Notes: generated by a model not told the origin, from the sequence alone. A DNA stretch of 64,000 bases from Chryseobacterium ginsenosidimutans (GCF_030823405.1 NZ_JAUSXC010000001.1:868001-932000), one strand, 5' to 3'. Positions 1 to 9,412 are shown, counted from the first letter of the stretch. Made by a program: numbers and translations.

Positions 1-703
1 TGAACATTCTTAAATTTCTGTCGTACCAGTATAAAGCCAGCATATCTGCACCGTCATGCTCTCGCAACTTAAAATCTCCACTAAGGTAAGCGCCATATTC
101 ATACTGATGATATTCCTTACTGTTCATAAATTTGAAAAGATCCAAAATTGATTTGAAGTTTTTGCGTTCAGAATTTTTAAAGAACATATTATATTGTTTT
201 GAAATCGGATCATCACTTACAAAATCATAGTCTGTTGTAAGATTTTTAAAATACATAGAATCTTTTTTACCAAATTTTTCCTGTAAATCATCTAAAACAG
301 AATTTGCATCAATGCTGTATAATTCATTTATATTAAGCTCTTTTGCAATACGCATGGCAATCTGATAACGTTCGTCTCTTTTATCTGCGTGTTTACCTTC
401 TTTATATTCTTTTAATTTTTCATTAGCTTTCCAGTCTGGCCAAGCTTCGATTGCAATTTTTGTAGGTTTAAATTTTTTGATATAGTCAATAAGTTCTGTC
501 ACTTCTTTTGCTGTTTCAGGTAATAAAACATCTACCCGATCTCCTTTTTCTGTTTTATGGGCATCAAGATTAGGATAATCAAAATGGAATGAACCAACAA
601 CTAATATTTTAGTTTTTGGATTGGTGAAATATTCTGATGGTTTTTTCTGAGCAGAAATTAATGCTGAGAAACTAAATAAAAAGATATACAATAATGTTTT
701 CAT
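1..703 (-). CDS. DUF5694-like secreted protein (C-terminus beyond window)
   Basis: The reading frame is open on the minus strand from an ATG at 701-703 to the left edge, giving about 234 residues without a stop. The N-terminus is a signal peptide (MKTLLYIFLFSFSALISAQ) with a typical flavobacterial SAQ cleavage site, so the product is exported. The mature part begins with a strand and loop of the type ILVVGSFHFDYPN and continues with IAIEAWPDW, which resembles the TraB/DUF5694 group of uncharacterised Bacteroidota proteins. That family call is from memory and of moderate strength. The biochemical role is unknown. It diverges from the two-component genes to its right, and a -7 box for it lies at 720-727. 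Confidence 0.7.
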   Translation of the reverse strand, partial: MKTLLYIFLFSFSALISAQKKPSEYFTNPKTKILVVGSFHFDYPNLDAHKTEKGDRVDVLLPETAKEVTELIDYIKKFKPTKIAIEAWPDWKANEKLKEYKEGKHADKRDERYQIAMRIAKELNINELYSIDANSVLDDLQEKFGKKDSMYFKNLTTDYDFVSDDPISKQYNMFFKNSERKNFKSILDLFKFMNSKEYHQYEYGAYLSGDFKLREHDGADMLALYWYDRNLRMF

Positions 704-719
704 AGGATTATTTTTTTGA

Positions 720-727
720 CAAAGTTA
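720..727 (-). promoter_or_regulatory. -7 promoter box (TAnnTTTG) for the DUF5694-like gene
   Basis: On the minus strand the sequence reads TAACTTTG, an exact match to the Bacteroidota -7 consensus TAnnTTTG, 16 bases upstream of the ATG. No good -33 TTG is seen at the usual 17-23 base spacing. Confidence 0.45.
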
Positions 728-850
728 TCGTTCAGGAAAATAAAATAAAATAGTGTTTCGACCAACGGAAGATGAACTGGTACGAAATCATTTTTATCGG
801 AAAAAAAGAACTGTTTGTCGAAAAAGAGAGCTGAAATTTATCAGAAAATC

Positions 851-858
851 TATTTTTG
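851..858 (+). promoter_or_regulatory. -7 promoter box for the histidine kinase gene
   Basis: TATTTTTG matches TAnnTTTG and ends only 4 bases before the ATG at 863. Transcription from it would start at or next to the start codon, giving a leaderless or near-leaderless mRNA. The box also argues against an upstream TTG start at 815. Confidence 0.4.
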
Positions 859-862
859 CTGT

Positions 863-1873
863 ATGAAAATTACCAAACTTCTTTATCTGCATATTTTCTT
901 TTGGTCAATCTATATAATTGGTGCGGTTCTTATTCCTTATTTTGTTTTTGGCTCAAAGAATACGATTTTTAATATTACTTTCTTTATCACAAGTATTATT
1001 TGCTTCTATGTTAATTATTTTGTAGTTGTTCCGAAGTTTTTTGACGGTGACAAAATTTATAAATCAGTTATTGTATTTTTTCTGAGTGCGAGTTGCTTTG
1101 TGGGTCTGCGTTATTGTATGGAAGAATGGTTTTTACCGACTTTTTTTGGGATAAGAAATTACGCGGAAGGGATACGATTTATTTACTATTATTTTGATAA
1201 TATTTTTTACAGCAGTACAACGATTTTCATCAGTACGACGTTTTGGTTTTTCAGATATTTTATCAAAACTGAAGTTGAAAAGACAGAATTGGTAAAAGCT
1301 AAAAAAAATGCAGAATTACAAGCCTTAAAAACCCAGATTAATCCTCATTTTATTTTTAATTCTTTGAATAATATTTACTCTTTGGTGTATCAAAACTCAG
1401 ATAAAGCATTACCAGCGATTGAAGAATTAAGCCAATTATTGAGATACACGACAAAAGATCTGGAAAAAGATGTAATTTCTCTGGATAAGGAAATCGGTTA
1501 TATTGATAGTTTGACAGCGCTGGAAAAATTAAGAATTAAAAATCCGGAATTATTGATTATGGAAAAGAACATCAATCATCCGAAACTGAATATTTCTCCG
1601 ATGATTTTGGTTCCATTTGTAGAAAATGCCTTTAAACATGGCGATTTTAGGAATAAAGGATTTGCAATGAAACTTTCCGATGAAAATCAGATCCTGCATT
1701 TTCATCTTTTAAATTATAAGAAGGATAGAATGAAAGATTCGCTTTCAGGAATCGGAATTGAAAATGTGAAAAAGCGACTGGCAATTTTATATCCTAAAAA
1801 ACATGAATTAAATATCAAAGATTCGGAAACAGAATTTATCGTAGATTTAAAAATCGATTTACGGAATGAATAA
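863..1873 (+). CDS. LytS/YehU-type sensor histidine kinase
   Basis: This is an inner-membrane sensor kinase of the HisK_3 (PF06580) group, which phosphorylates LytTR response regulators. About four membrane segments span residues 5-130. A short linker follows, then the phosphoacceptor box NPHFIFN with the His near residue 162, and a HATPase region with VPFVENAFKHG and a G-box-like GIGIENVKKRL. The ATG at 863 is preferred to the upstream TTG because the hydrophobic N-terminus starts there and a promoter box lies just before it. The gene overlaps the response regulator by 8 bases, so the two are translationally coupled. The stimulus cannot be read from the sequence. Confidence 0.9.
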   Translation: MKITKLLYLHIFFWSIYIIGAVLIPYFVFGSKNTIFNITFFITSIICFYVNYFVVVPKFFDGDKIYKSVIVFFLSASCFVGLRYCMEEWFLPTFFGIRNYAEGIRFIYYYFDNIFYSSTTIFISTTFWFFRYFIKTEVEKTELVKAKKNAELQALKTQINPHFIFNSLNNIYSLVYQNSDKALPAIEELSQLLRYTTKDLEKDVISLDKEIGYIDSLTALEKLRIKNPELLIMEKNINHPKLNISPMILVPFVENAFKHGDFRNKGFAMKLSDENQILHFHLLNYKKDRMKDSLSGIGIENVKKRLAILYPKKHELNIKDSETEFIVDLKIDLRNE

Positions 1874-2552
1874 AATTAAATGTATTATTGTTGATGATGA
1901 ACCTTTGGCGATCTCGCTGCTGGAAAATTATGTGGAAAAAATTCCTTTCCTGGAATTGACTTTCTCGACCGAAAATCCAATTGAGGGATTGCAGTTTATT
2001 CAAAATAATGAATCTGATCTTGTTTTTTTAGATATTCAGATGCCTGAGCTGACGGGGATTAATTTCATGAAAATCCTAGGAGACAAACAAAAATATATCT
2101 TAACAACAGCTTATTCTGAACACGCTTTGGAAGGCTATGAACACAATATTGTTGATTATCTTTTAAAACCCATTTCGTTTGAACGTTTTTATAAAAGTGC
2201 TTTAAAGGCTCAGGAACGTTTTTCGGTTAATGAGGGTAAGGAAGATTCTCATTTCTTTGTAAAATCTTCAGGACAGCAACACCGAATCAATTTTGATGAA
2301 ATTCTTTATGTTGAAAGCATTAAAGATTATGTGAATATCAAAACTAAGGAGCAGGAGTATATTGTTTTAGATACATTAAAATCGATGGAACAGCAACTTC
2401 CTGGAAGTTCTTTTTCCAGAATTCATAAATCGTTTATTGTTAATTTAAATCAAATTAAAACCTTTGATTCAAAAAAAGTAATTTTGTTTTCAGATCATGA
2501 AATTCCGGTCGGGGAAAGTTACAGAAGTAATTTTATGACTAAACTTAAATGA
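1866..2552 (+). CDS. LytTR-family response regulator
   Basis: This is the DNA-binding partner of the upstream kinase. The N-terminal receiver domain (about residues 1-120) carries the acidic pair (VDDEP) and the phosphoacceptor Asp56 in FLDIQMPELTG, with KP in the LLKPISF motif. The C-terminal LytTR domain (about 127-225) contains the characteristic FVKSSGQQHRI, ILYVES and FSRIHKSFIVN strings. The length of 228 residues is normal. The start overlaps the kinase gene by 8 bases. Targets are not evident; no autoregulatory LytTR repeat pair was recognised upstream of the operon. Confidence 0.92.
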   Translation: MNKIKCIIVDDEPLAISLLENYVEKIPFLELTFSTENPIEGLQFIQNNESDLVFLDIQMPELTGINFMKILGDKQKYILTTAYSEHALEGYEHNIVDYLLKPISFERFYKSALKAQERFSVNEGKEDSHFFVKSSGQQHRINFDEILYVESIKDYVNIKTKEQEYIVLDTLKSMEQQLPGSSFSRIHKSFIVNLNQIKTFDSKKVILFSDHEIPVGESYRSNFMTKLK

Positions 2553-2553
2553 A

Positions 2554-2581
2554 AAAGCAACTCCAAAATTGAAGTTGCTTT
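2554..2581. terminator. Bidirectional intrinsic terminator
   Basis: A 9-bp stem (AAAGCAACT pairing with AGTTGCTTT) lies between the convergent response-regulator and aconitase genes. The A- and T-rich flanks suit termination from either side. Confidence 0.7.
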
Positions 2582-2603
2582 CTATGATTAATTAATATAA
2601 CAA

Positions 2604-4871
2604 TTAATTTTCCTGTTGTTTAATCAAATTAAGAGCAGAACCTGCTTTGAACCAATCAATCTGCTGATCGTTATAAGTATGGTTTGCCATAATGATATCT
2701 TTCGTTCCGTCTGTGTGTACGAATTCTAGCGTCAACTGTTTTCCCGGAGCAAACTGATCAAGATCTAAGAAGTTAACAGTATCATCTTCCTGAATTTTGT
2801 CATAATCGGCTTCATTAGCAAAAGTTAATCCTAACATTCCTTGTTTTTTAAGGTTTGTTTCATGGATTCTAGCGAATGATTTTACCAAAACTGCTTTTAC
2901 GCCAAGATGTCTTGGTTCCATGGCAGCGTGCTCTCTTGAAGAACCTTCACCATAGTTTTGATCTCCAACAACAATTGTAGGGATTCCTGCAGCTTTGTAA
3001 GCTCTTTGTACAGCAGGAACTTCACCATATTCACCAGTTAATTCATTTTTAACGTGGTTGGTCTCCATGTTGTAGGCATTTACAGCTCCGATCAACATGT
3101 TGTTTGAGATGTTATCAAGGTGACCTCTGTATTTCAACCAAGGTCCGGCCATAGAAATATGGTCAGTTGTACATTTTCCGAAAGCTTTAATTAAAACTTT
3201 AGCACCTTCGATGTTTTTTCCATCCCAAGCTGGGAATTCTTCTAACAATTGAAGTCTGTCTGAAGTTGGGCTTACATTCACCTGAACAGCAGAACCGTCC
3301 GCAGATGGTGCTTGATATCCGTTATCATCTACAGCAAATCCTTTTGCAGGCAATTCAAAACCTTGAGGTTCGTTTAATCTTATTTGTTCGCCAGATTCAT
3401 TGGTTAATGTATCTGTGATAGGATTAAAGTCTAATCTTCCGGAAATTGCGATGGCAGCAACCATTTCAGGAGAAGCTACGAATGCGTGAGTATTGGGGTT
3501 ACCATCTGCTCTTTTTGCAAAGTTTCTGTTGAAAGAGTGAATAATTGAGTTTTTCTCTCCTTTTTCAGCACCTTCTCTGTCCCATTGTCCGATACAAGGT
3601 CCACAAGCATTCGTAAAGATTCTTGCGTTTTCAAATTTTCTGAATGAATCTAAGAAACCGTCTCTTTCCGCCGTGAATTTCACCTGCTCAGAACCTGGAT
3701 TGATTCCTAAGATCGCTTTAGGTTTAACACCTTTAGCAACAGCGTCTTCAACGATAGAAGCTGCTCTTGATAAATCTTCATAAGAAGAGTTGGTACAAGA
3801 ACCAATTAATGCCCATTCTACTTCGATAGGCCATCCGTTTGCTTCTGCTTTCGCTCTGAATTCGGAAACCGGTGTTGCCAAATCCGGAGTGAAAGGTCCA
3901 TTTAGATGAGGAGCCAATTCGGAAAGGTTGATTTCAATTACCTGATCAAAATATTGTTCAGGGTTTGCATATACTTCAGCATCACCTGTTAAGTGCTCAG
4001 CAACTTTATCGGCAGCATCTACAACATCCTGTCTTCCTGTAGAAGCAAGATATCTTCTCATAGAATCGTCATATCCGAAAGTAGAAGTTGTTGCTCCAAC
4101 TTCAGCTCCCATGTTACAGATTGTCCCTTTGCCTGTTGCCGAAAGAGATTCTGCTCCTTCTCCGAAATATTCTACGATGCATCCTGTTCCGCCCTTTACG
4201 GTAAGGATTCCTGCTACTTTTAAGATAACGTCTTTTGCAGAAGTCCAGCCAGACATTTTACCGGTTAATTTTACACCGATTAGTTTTGGCATTTTAAGTT
4301 CCCAAGCCATTCCGGCCATTACGTCTACTGCATCAGCACCACCAACACCGATGGCAACCATTCCTAAGCCTCCTGCGTTTACCGTGTGAGAGTCGGTACC
4401 GATCATCATTCCTCCCGGAAAAGCGTAATTTTCTAAAACAACCTGGTGAATAATTCCTGCTCCTGGTTTCCAGAAACCGATTCCGTATTTATCACAAACA
4501 GAACTCAAAAAGTTGAAAACTTCAGAGTTTTTGTTGATGCCTTCTTGTAAATCGGACTCAGCACCTACTCTCGCCTGAATCAGGTGATCGGCATGAGCGG
4601 TTGAAGGAACAGCCACTTTAGGCTTTCCCGCCTGCATAAATTGTAAAAGTGCCATTTGCGCCGTTGCATCCTGCATTGCTACTCTGTCTGGTGCGAAGTC
4701 TACGTAAGAGTTTCCTCTTTCGTGTGCTTTTGTAGCATTTCCTTCCCAAAGGTGAGTGTAAAGGATTTTTTCTGAAAGTGTAAGAGGTTTCCCCACGATT
4801 TGTCTTGCCGCAGCAATTCTTTCGGGATAACGCTCGTATACTTTTTTGATCATGTCAATGTCGAAAGTCAT
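2604..4871 (-). CDS. acn: Aconitate hydratase, mitochondrial type
   Basis: This [4Fe-4S] enzyme of the TCA cycle interconverts citrate and isocitrate. The 755-residue length fits the mitochondrial-type aconitase family. Cluster ligands are visible in [10 protein letters not shown] and in CGPCIGQW, and the swivel-domain motif GSSREHAA is present near the C-terminus. The ATG at 4871 begins [16 protein letters not shown], in agreement with family N-termini. It lies downstream of acnB in the same orientation, but a strong terminator and a 322-base gap separate them, so they are probably separate transcripts. A decayed copy of its first 40 or so codons lies at 8151-8276. Confidence 0.95.
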   Translation of the reverse strand: MTFDIDMIKKVYERYPERIAAARQIVGKPLTLSEKILYTHLWEGNATKAHERGNSYVDFAPDRVAMQDATAQMALLQFMQAGKPKVAVPSTAHADHLIQARVGAESDLQEGINKNSEVFNFLSSVCDKYGIGFWKPGAGIIHQVVLENYAFPGGMMIGTDSHTVNAGGLGMVAIGVGGADAVDVMAGMAWELKMPKLIGVKLTGKMSGWTSAKDVILKVAGILTVKGGTGCIVEYFGEGAESLSATGKGTICNMGAEVGATTSTFGYDDSMRRYLASTGRQDVVDAADKVAEHLTGDAEVYANPEQYFDQVIEINLSELAPHLNGPFTPDLATPVSEFRAKAEANGWPIEVEWALIGSCTNSSYEDLSRAASIVEDAVAKGVKPKAILGINPGSEQVKFTAERDGFLDSFRKFENARIFTNACGPCIGQWDREGAEKGEKNSIIHSFNRNFAKRADGNPNTHAFVASPEMVAAIAISGRLDFNPITDTLTNESGEQIRLNEPQGFELPAKGFAVDDNGYQAPSADGSAVQVNVSPTSDRLQLLEEFPAWDGKNIEGAKVLIKAFGKCTTDHISMAGPWLKYRGHLDNISNNMLIGAVNAYNMETNHVKNELTGEYGEVPAVQRAYKAAGIPTIVVGDQNYGEGSSREHAAMEPRHLGVKAVLVKSFARIHETNLKKQGMLGLTFANEADYDKIQEDDTVNFLDLDQFAPGKQLTLEFVHTDGTKDIIMANHTYNDQQIDWFKAGSALNLIKQQEN

Positions 4872-5114
4872 ATCTGTTTTAATTTTCTATTTTCCAATAA
4901 GTTTTTTCAAGGCTTTAATTTTAAATTAAAGTCCGGAAATTTCCTCAAATGCAAATTAATCAAATTCTATTCCTACTCTGCATAAAACGGCATACATAAG
5001 ATGAATGATTACTATTTTAAATACCTATCAAGTTAAGGAAAAATAATTTTTGAGTTATTGATATAAGTTAAAATAATTCTCATAACTCTTAAATGGAAAG
5101 GTTCTAAATAAAAA
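4872..5114. other. Intergenic region upstream of acn
   Basis: This AT-rich spacer between the two aconitase genes presumably contains the acn promoter on the minus strand. No exact TAnnTTTG box was found, and no coding frame or RNA motif was recognised. Confidence 0.5.
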
Positions 5115-5152
5115 AAGAAAGATTTTAAATCCAATGGACTAAAATCTTTCTT
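5115..5152 (-). terminator. Intrinsic terminator of acnB
   Basis: A perfect 12-bp stem (AAGAAAGATTTT pairing with AAAATCTTTCTT) is followed on the minus strand by a run of six T. A second small hairpin (AAGTC-TTTC-GACTT, 5166-5179) lies between it and the acnB stop codon. Confidence 0.8.
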
Positions 5153-5193
5153 GTATAATTTAAAAAAGTCTTTCGACTTATCGTTTAATTCTA

Positions 5194-7974
5194 TTAATGA
5201 CCAACCTGTACCAATTCCTTAATTGAAGGCATGAATTTAGTCAAGTCAATGCCTTCCACAGCAGCTTTGTATTCATCGATATTTGGAATTCTTCCGATAA
5301 TAGCAGATAAAACAACGACTGGTGTTGATGCTAATAAAGATTCTCCTTTTTTGCGTTCAGAATCTTCAACTACTCTTCCTTGGAAAAGACGGGTAGACGT
5401 TGCCAAAACGGTATCTCCTTTAGCTGCTTTTTCCTGGTTACCCATACAAAGGTTACAACCGGGACGCTCAAGATACATCATGTTTTTGTATTCAACACGA
5501 GCTTCTCCTTTAGGACTATTATCATCAAATTCGAAGCCAGAATATTTTTCTAAAAACTCCCAGTCTCCCTCTGCTTTTAATTCATCAATAATATTATAAG
5601 TTGGAGCAGCAACTACAAGCGGAGCGTTAAATTCCACTTTACCTTTTTGCTTTTCAATATTTCTAAGCATCTGAGAAACGATCTTCAAATCGCCTTTGTG
5701 AACCATACAAGATCCGACAAAACCAAGATCTACCTTTTTCTCGCCTCCATAAAAAGAAAGTGTTCTGATTGTATCATGAGTATATCTCTTAGAAACATCA
5801 TCATTATTCACATCCGGGTCAGCAATCATTGGCTCAACGATTATATCAAGATCAACAACAACTTCGGCGTAATATTTTGCATTTGAATCTGGAGTCAGAG
5901 CTGGTTTGTCACCTGTTTTAATCTCCTCGATTCTTTTATTGGCTTTATTAATCAATCCCTGAAGAACATGATTATGGTTATCCATACCTTTATCAATCAT
6001 GATCTGGATTCTGCCTTTCGCAATTTCCAATGATTCAATTAAAGTATCATCTTCAGAAATGTTGATAGAAGCTTTTGCCTTCATTTCTGCCGTCCAGTCT
6101 GTAAATGTAAATGCCTGATCTGCAGGAAGTGTTCCGATATGAACCTCAATGATTCTTCCCTGGAATACATTTTCTCCTCCAAACTGCTTCAACATCTGAG
6201 CCTGAGTTGCATGAACTACATCACGGAAATCCATGTGTTCTTTCATGTCTCCTTTAAAAGTTACTTTTACAGATTCAGGGATTGGCATAGAAGCCTCACC
6301 TGTAGCCAAAGCAAGAGCAACCGTTCCTGAGTCTGCTCCGAAAGCAACACCTTTAGACATTCTTGTATGAGAGTCACCACCAATGATGATCGCCCATTCG
6401 TCTATTGTAATATCATTAAGAACTTTGTGAATCACATCTGTCATCGCGTGATATTCACCTTTCGGGTCACGAGCTGTGATCAAACCGAATTCGTTCATGA
6501 ATTTCATTAATTTTGGAATATTAGCCTGCGCTTTTTTATCCCAAACGGAAGCGGTGTGACATCCCGACTGATAAGCACCGTCAACAATTGGTGAAATTAC
6601 TGTAGCCGCCATTGATTCAAGTTCCTGAGCAGTCATAAGACCTGTCGTGTCCTGAGAACCAACGATGTTAACCTCTACACGAACATCAGAACCCGCGTGT
6701 AATACTTTTCCAGGAGTTGTGCCAACTGCATTTCTGTTGAATATTTTTTCAACTGCTGTAAGACCTTGTCCTTCGTGAGAAATTTCTTTTGACGGAGCAA
6801 AAACAAGCGGAGTATCTATTCCTAAAAGTTTTGCTGCAAATGTTTGCAGTTTTTTACCGAAAACAATTGCGTAAGAGCCACCAGCTTTGATGAATTCCAT
6901 TTTCTGAGGAGTGAATGCCTTAGAAATGTCAATCAGTTCTTGGTCGCCATTATATAATTTTTTTGTTTTTGTATTGATGGTGAGAACAGTTCCTGTAGCA
7001 ACAGAATAAGTTTGTTCCAGAATTGGTTCTCCAGCTTCGTTACGAATTGTGTTACCATTCTCATCAAGTTTTTTAACCCAGTTTTTAAGGTCAATTCCAA
7101 TACCGCCGGTCACATCAACAGTTGTAAGGAAAATCGGAGATATACCGTTTGTTCCTCCAACAATAGGCGCAATATTTACAAATGGGATATATGGGCTTGC
7201 CTGTTTACCAGTCCATAACGCGACATTGTTTACACCCGACATTCTAGATGAACCAACACCCATTGTTCCTTTCTCAGCAATTAGCATTACACTTGCATCA
7301 GGATGTTGTACCTGCAATGCTTTAATTTCCTCCTGCGCTTGAGGAGTGATCATGCATTTACCATGAAGTTCACGGTCTGATCTTGAGTGAGCCTGATTAC
7401 CAGGAGAAAGTAAATCTGTTGAGATATCACCTTCGCCAGCGATAAATGTCACTACTTTTATTTCTTCAGGAATTTCCGGAAGTTGAGTGAAGAATTCCGC
7501 TTTGGCGTAGCTTTCAATAATTTCTTTTGCGATTTCGTTACCACTGTTGAATGCCTTTTTCAAACGATTGGTATCCGCGTCGTAAAGGAAAACCTGAGTT
7601 TTAAGAACGTCTGCAGCTTCTTTGGCTATAGAAATATCATTACCCAGAGCAAGATCCAGCAATACTTCAATCGAAGGACCTCCTTTCATATGAGACAACA
7701 ATTTGAAAGCATACGCCGGTGAGATTTCTTCTACTATGGATTCATTCAGGATAATTTCTTTTAAAAATTTAGCTTTCACACCGGCAGCACTTGTCGTTCC
7801 TGGTAAAGTGTTATAGATAAAAAATTTAAGAGAGTCAGCTCTGTGTTCATTAGCTGTATCTTTAATTTGTGCAATGATCTCACTTAATAATTCTGCACTG
7901 TCAATTGGCTTTGGATGAAGCCCTTGGTTTTTTCTTTCTTCAATTTCTTGGATGTAATCCTGATAAATATTCAT
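5194..7974 (-). CDS. acnB: Bifunctional aconitate hydratase 2 / 2-methylisocitrate dehydratase
   Basis: This AcnB-type enzyme has the expected domain order for the family: an N-terminal HEAT-like helical domain (about 1-160), the swivel domain next, and the [4Fe-4S] catalytic domains at the end. Cluster-region motifs visible are GSCMVHKGDL and the CNLCMGNQ pair. The length of 926 residues is slightly above that of E. coli AcnB. It acts in the TCA cycle and possibly in the methylcitrate route. A second, unrelated-length aconitase follows downstream, so the cell carries both forms. Upstream lies a relic of the other aconitase gene. Confidence 0.94.
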   Translation of the reverse strand: MNIYQDYIQEIEERKNQGLHPKPIDSAELLSEIIAQIKDTANEHRADSLKFFIYNTLPGTTSAAGVKAKFLKEIILNESIVEEISPAYAFKLLSHMKGGPSIEVLLDLALGNDISIAKEAADVLKTQVFLYDADTNRLKKAFNSGNEIAKEIIESYAKAEFFTQLPEIPEEIKVVTFIAGEGDISTDLLSPGNQAHSRSDRELHGKCMITPQAQEEIKALQVQHPDASVMLIAEKGTMGVGSSRMSGVNNVALWTGKQASPYIPFVNIAPIVGGTNGISPIFLTTVDVTGGIGIDLKNWVKKLDENGNTIRNEAGEPILEQTYSVATGTVLTINTKTKKLYNGDQELIDISKAFTPQKMEFIKAGGSYAIVFGKKLQTFAAKLLGIDTPLVFAPSKEISHEGQGLTAVEKIFNRNAVGTTPGKVLHAGSDVRVEVNIVGSQDTTGLMTAQELESMAATVISPIVDGAYQSGCHTASVWDKKAQANIPKLMKFMNEFGLITARDPKGEYHAMTDVIHKVLNDITIDEWAIIIGGDSHTRMSKGVAFGADSGTVALALATGEASMPIPESVKVTFKGDMKEHMDFRDVVHATQAQMLKQFGGENVFQGRIIEVHIGTLPADQAFTFTDWTAEMKAKASINISEDDTLIESLEIAKGRIQIMIDKGMDNHNHVLQGLINKANKRIEEIKTGDKPALTPDSNAKYYAEVVVDLDIIVEPMIADPDVNNDDVSKRYTHDTIRTLSFYGGEKKVDLGFVGSCMVHKGDLKIVSQMLRNIEKQKGKVEFNAPLVVAAPTYNIIDELKAEGDWEFLEKYSGFEFDDNSPKGEARVEYKNMMYLERPGCNLCMGNQEKAAKGDTVLATSTRLFQGRVVEDSERKKGESLLASTPVVVLSAIIGRIPNIDEYKAAVEGIDLTKFMPSIKELVQVGH

Positions 7975-8150
7975 AATAATAGAAATCTTTTCAATTTTAA
8001 ATGTAAATTAGAAACAGTTACTGATACTGTCATTTTTTTCTTAACAGAGTGTATAAGTTACGATAAAACTATTTAAATCTGCCGTAAAAAACGACTGTAG
8101 AATAACAACATAATCTACCTCCTTTAAAAATGCAAGATAATGCTCGGTTT

Positions 8151-8276
8151 CAGAGTGTTAAGTATATGGTTTTTCTGGAAGTGTAAGTTGCTTACCTGCG
8201 ATTTGTCTTGTTGCAAAAACTCTCTTTGGGTAACATTTGTACACTTTTTTGATCATGTCAATACCAAAAAAACATA
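8151..8276 (-). pseudogene. Decayed copy of the 5' end of the aconitase gene
   Basis: Read on the minus strand, an internal frame (ATG at 8254-8256, stop at 8158-8160) gives DMIKKVYKCYPKRVFATRQ followed by IAGKQLTLPEKPYT. This aligns with residues 6-40 of the intact aconitase ([34 protein letters not shown]). The original start codon can be recognised at 8273-8275, but an extra base in a T-run puts it out of frame. The similarity also covers silent positions, so this is DNA homology and not chance. It lies about 180 bases upstream of acnB on the same strand, within a 429-base gap (7975-8403) in which nothing else was recognised apart from the promoter box at its right end. Confidence 0.85.
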
Positions 8277-8406
8277 TTTCCAAAACGTTTTTAGATTATC
8301 AAACACTTAAAAATGTTCCCAAATTTACGGATTTTTAATTTTTTTTGTACTCGAAATTATTTAGATTCTTTATAAATATGAATTTTATATTTTCTATTTT
8401 TAAATG

Positions 8407-8414
8407 TATTTTTG
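8407..8414 (+). promoter_or_regulatory. -7 promoter box for the WG-repeat gene
   Basis: TATTTTTG matches TAnnTTTG exactly. It lies inside the frame that would be used by an ATG at 8404, which argues that translation starts downstream, at one of the ATGs at 8422, 8425 or 8431. Confidence 0.45.
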
Positions 8415-8430
8415 CATCCAAATGATGATT

Positions 8431-9201
8431 ATGAAAAATGTATTTCGGTTTTTATGCTTTTTTATTTCGATTTCGGTTTTTTCTCAGGCTCAGTCTGTGA
8501 AGAAATTCCCAATTAAAAGCATTTCTAAAACTGTTGTTAAAGATAATTCTTCGGCAATAGTGAAAAGCCCTGATTTTCCTGTTATTAATGAAGAAATTCC
8601 CAATTTAATCCCTAAAAAGAAAGGAGTGAACTTCGGTTATATAAATCAAAAAGGGAAATTTATTATTCAGCCGGAATATCATATTGCTCTATTTTTCTAT
8701 GAAGACTGTAATCTTCTTAATTCTCCCAATGAAAAATTAAGGAAATTCGGGACTGCAGATTATGCAACGGTAGAAAAGAATGAAATATCATATAGAATTG
8801 ATAAAAAAGGCAAAAGAGTGTACCGGTTCAGGCAAGCCGATCTTGGAAAGTGTGTTTATAAAGAATATGTACAGCAATTGTTTCAGGCATATAGTATGAA
8901 TGGTTTCTACGGAATTATAGAAAAAGCTACATTTAAAAATTCTCAGGATTATAAACAGTTTCAAATTTATCCTCAATACGATTATTTATATATTTTAGAA
9001 GGAGACGATGTTGCAAATCCGATGATTATTGCTTCTAAAAACAATGTATTCGGAGTTATTGATAATCATAATAATATCATCATCCCTTTTGAATATGATG
9101 ATATTAAGCGTAATTTCAGCTGGAAAATGGGGAAAATGTTTGATGTTTCTAAAGACGGAAAGAATTACTATTATATTGATTCTAAGAACAAAACATATTA
9201 A
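8431..9201 (+). CDS. Secreted WG-repeat-like protein
   Basis: This is a 256-residue protein with an N-terminal signal peptide (MKNVFRFLCFFISISVFSQAQS). The mature part contains beta-hairpin units of the WG-repeat (PF14903) kind, for example FGYINQKGKFIIQPEY and FGVIDNHNNIIIPFEYDDI, with the typical G-x-I-(D/N)-x-x-G-x-x-I-I-P spacing. Such proteins are exported in Bacteroidota; no enzymatic function is known. Three in-frame ATGs (8422, 8425, 8431) follow the promoter box, and the last gives the most canonical signal peptide. The gene stands alone between acnB and the thiamine-regulated receptor. Confidence 0.75.
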   Translation: MKNVFRFLCFFISISVFSQAQSVKKFPIKSISKTVVKDNSSAIVKSPDFPVINEEIPNLIPKKKGVNFGYINQKGKFIIQPEYHIALFFYEDCNLLNSPNEKLRKFGTADYATVEKNEISYRIDKKGKRVYRFRQADLGKCVYKEYVQQLFQAYSMNGFYGIIEKATFKNSQDYKQFQIYPQYDYLYILEGDDVANPMIIASKNNVFGVIDNHNNIIIPFEYDDIKRNFSWKMGKMFDVSKDGKNYYYIDSKNKTY

Positions 9202-9202
9202 A

Positions 9203-9233
9203 TTGTCATCCTAAGATATTTTTTGTAATTTTG
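9203..9233 (+). promoter_or_regulatory. Promoter of the TPP-riboswitch transcript
   Basis: A TTG at 9203-9205 and TAATTTTG at 9226-9233 are separated by 20 bases, which fits the Bacteroidota -33/-7 arrangement. The start site would fall a few bases before the riboswitch. Confidence 0.65.
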
Positions 9234-9240
9234 CGGCTGA

Positions 9241-9315
9241 AATAAAGGGGTGCTGTAACAAGCTGAGATTATACCCAATGAACCTGGAACGGGTAATGCT
9301 GTTTAGGGAAATTAA
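9241..9315 (+). ncRNA. Thiamine pyrophosphate (TPP/THI-element) riboswitch
   Basis: The conserved THI-box elements occur in order: GGGGTGC (9247-9253), CTGAGA (9263-9268), ACCC (9273-9276), GAACCTG (9280-9286), GGTAATGC (9292-9299) and TAGGGAA (9304-9310). GGGGT can pair with ACCC to form P2. It lies directly in the leader of the TonB-dependent receptor gene and should repress it when TPP is abundant. Confidence 0.93.
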
Positions 9316-9324
9316 AAATGAGCA

Positions 9325-9388
9325 ATGAGTAATTGTTAAATTACTTATACCGATTACTAATTACTCATCATAATCCGCCCCTTTTATT
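9325..9388 (+). promoter_or_regulatory. Probable expression platform of the TPP riboswitch
   Basis: Segment 9325-9334 (ATGAGTAATT) can form two mutually exclusive stems: a local hairpin with 9339-9348 (10 bp with one G-U, 4-base loop) or a longer-range stem with 9359-9368 (10 perfect bp). A C-rich segment followed by a T-run at 9378-9388 is complementary to the AAAGGGG at the 5' side of the aptamer. These are alternative structures that a ligand could bias; the mechanism is inferred. Confidence 0.5.
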
Positions 9389-9412
9389 CATTAAATTTTA
9401 AAGATTTATAGA

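Noticed and set aside
815..862. TTG start for the histidine kinase
   Set aside because: The extra 16 residues are charged and precede a normal membrane-protein N-terminus, and a -7 promoter box overlaps this stretch.
3993..4389. Plus-strand open frames inside the aconitase gene
   Set aside because: They are antisense to a well-conserved gene, have no start context and no recognisable protein motif; the same holds for similar antisense frames in acnB, ileS and the receptor gene.
8404..8430. ATG at 8404 as start of the WG-repeat gene
   Set aside because: The promoter box lies within these codons, and a canonical signal peptide begins at 8431.
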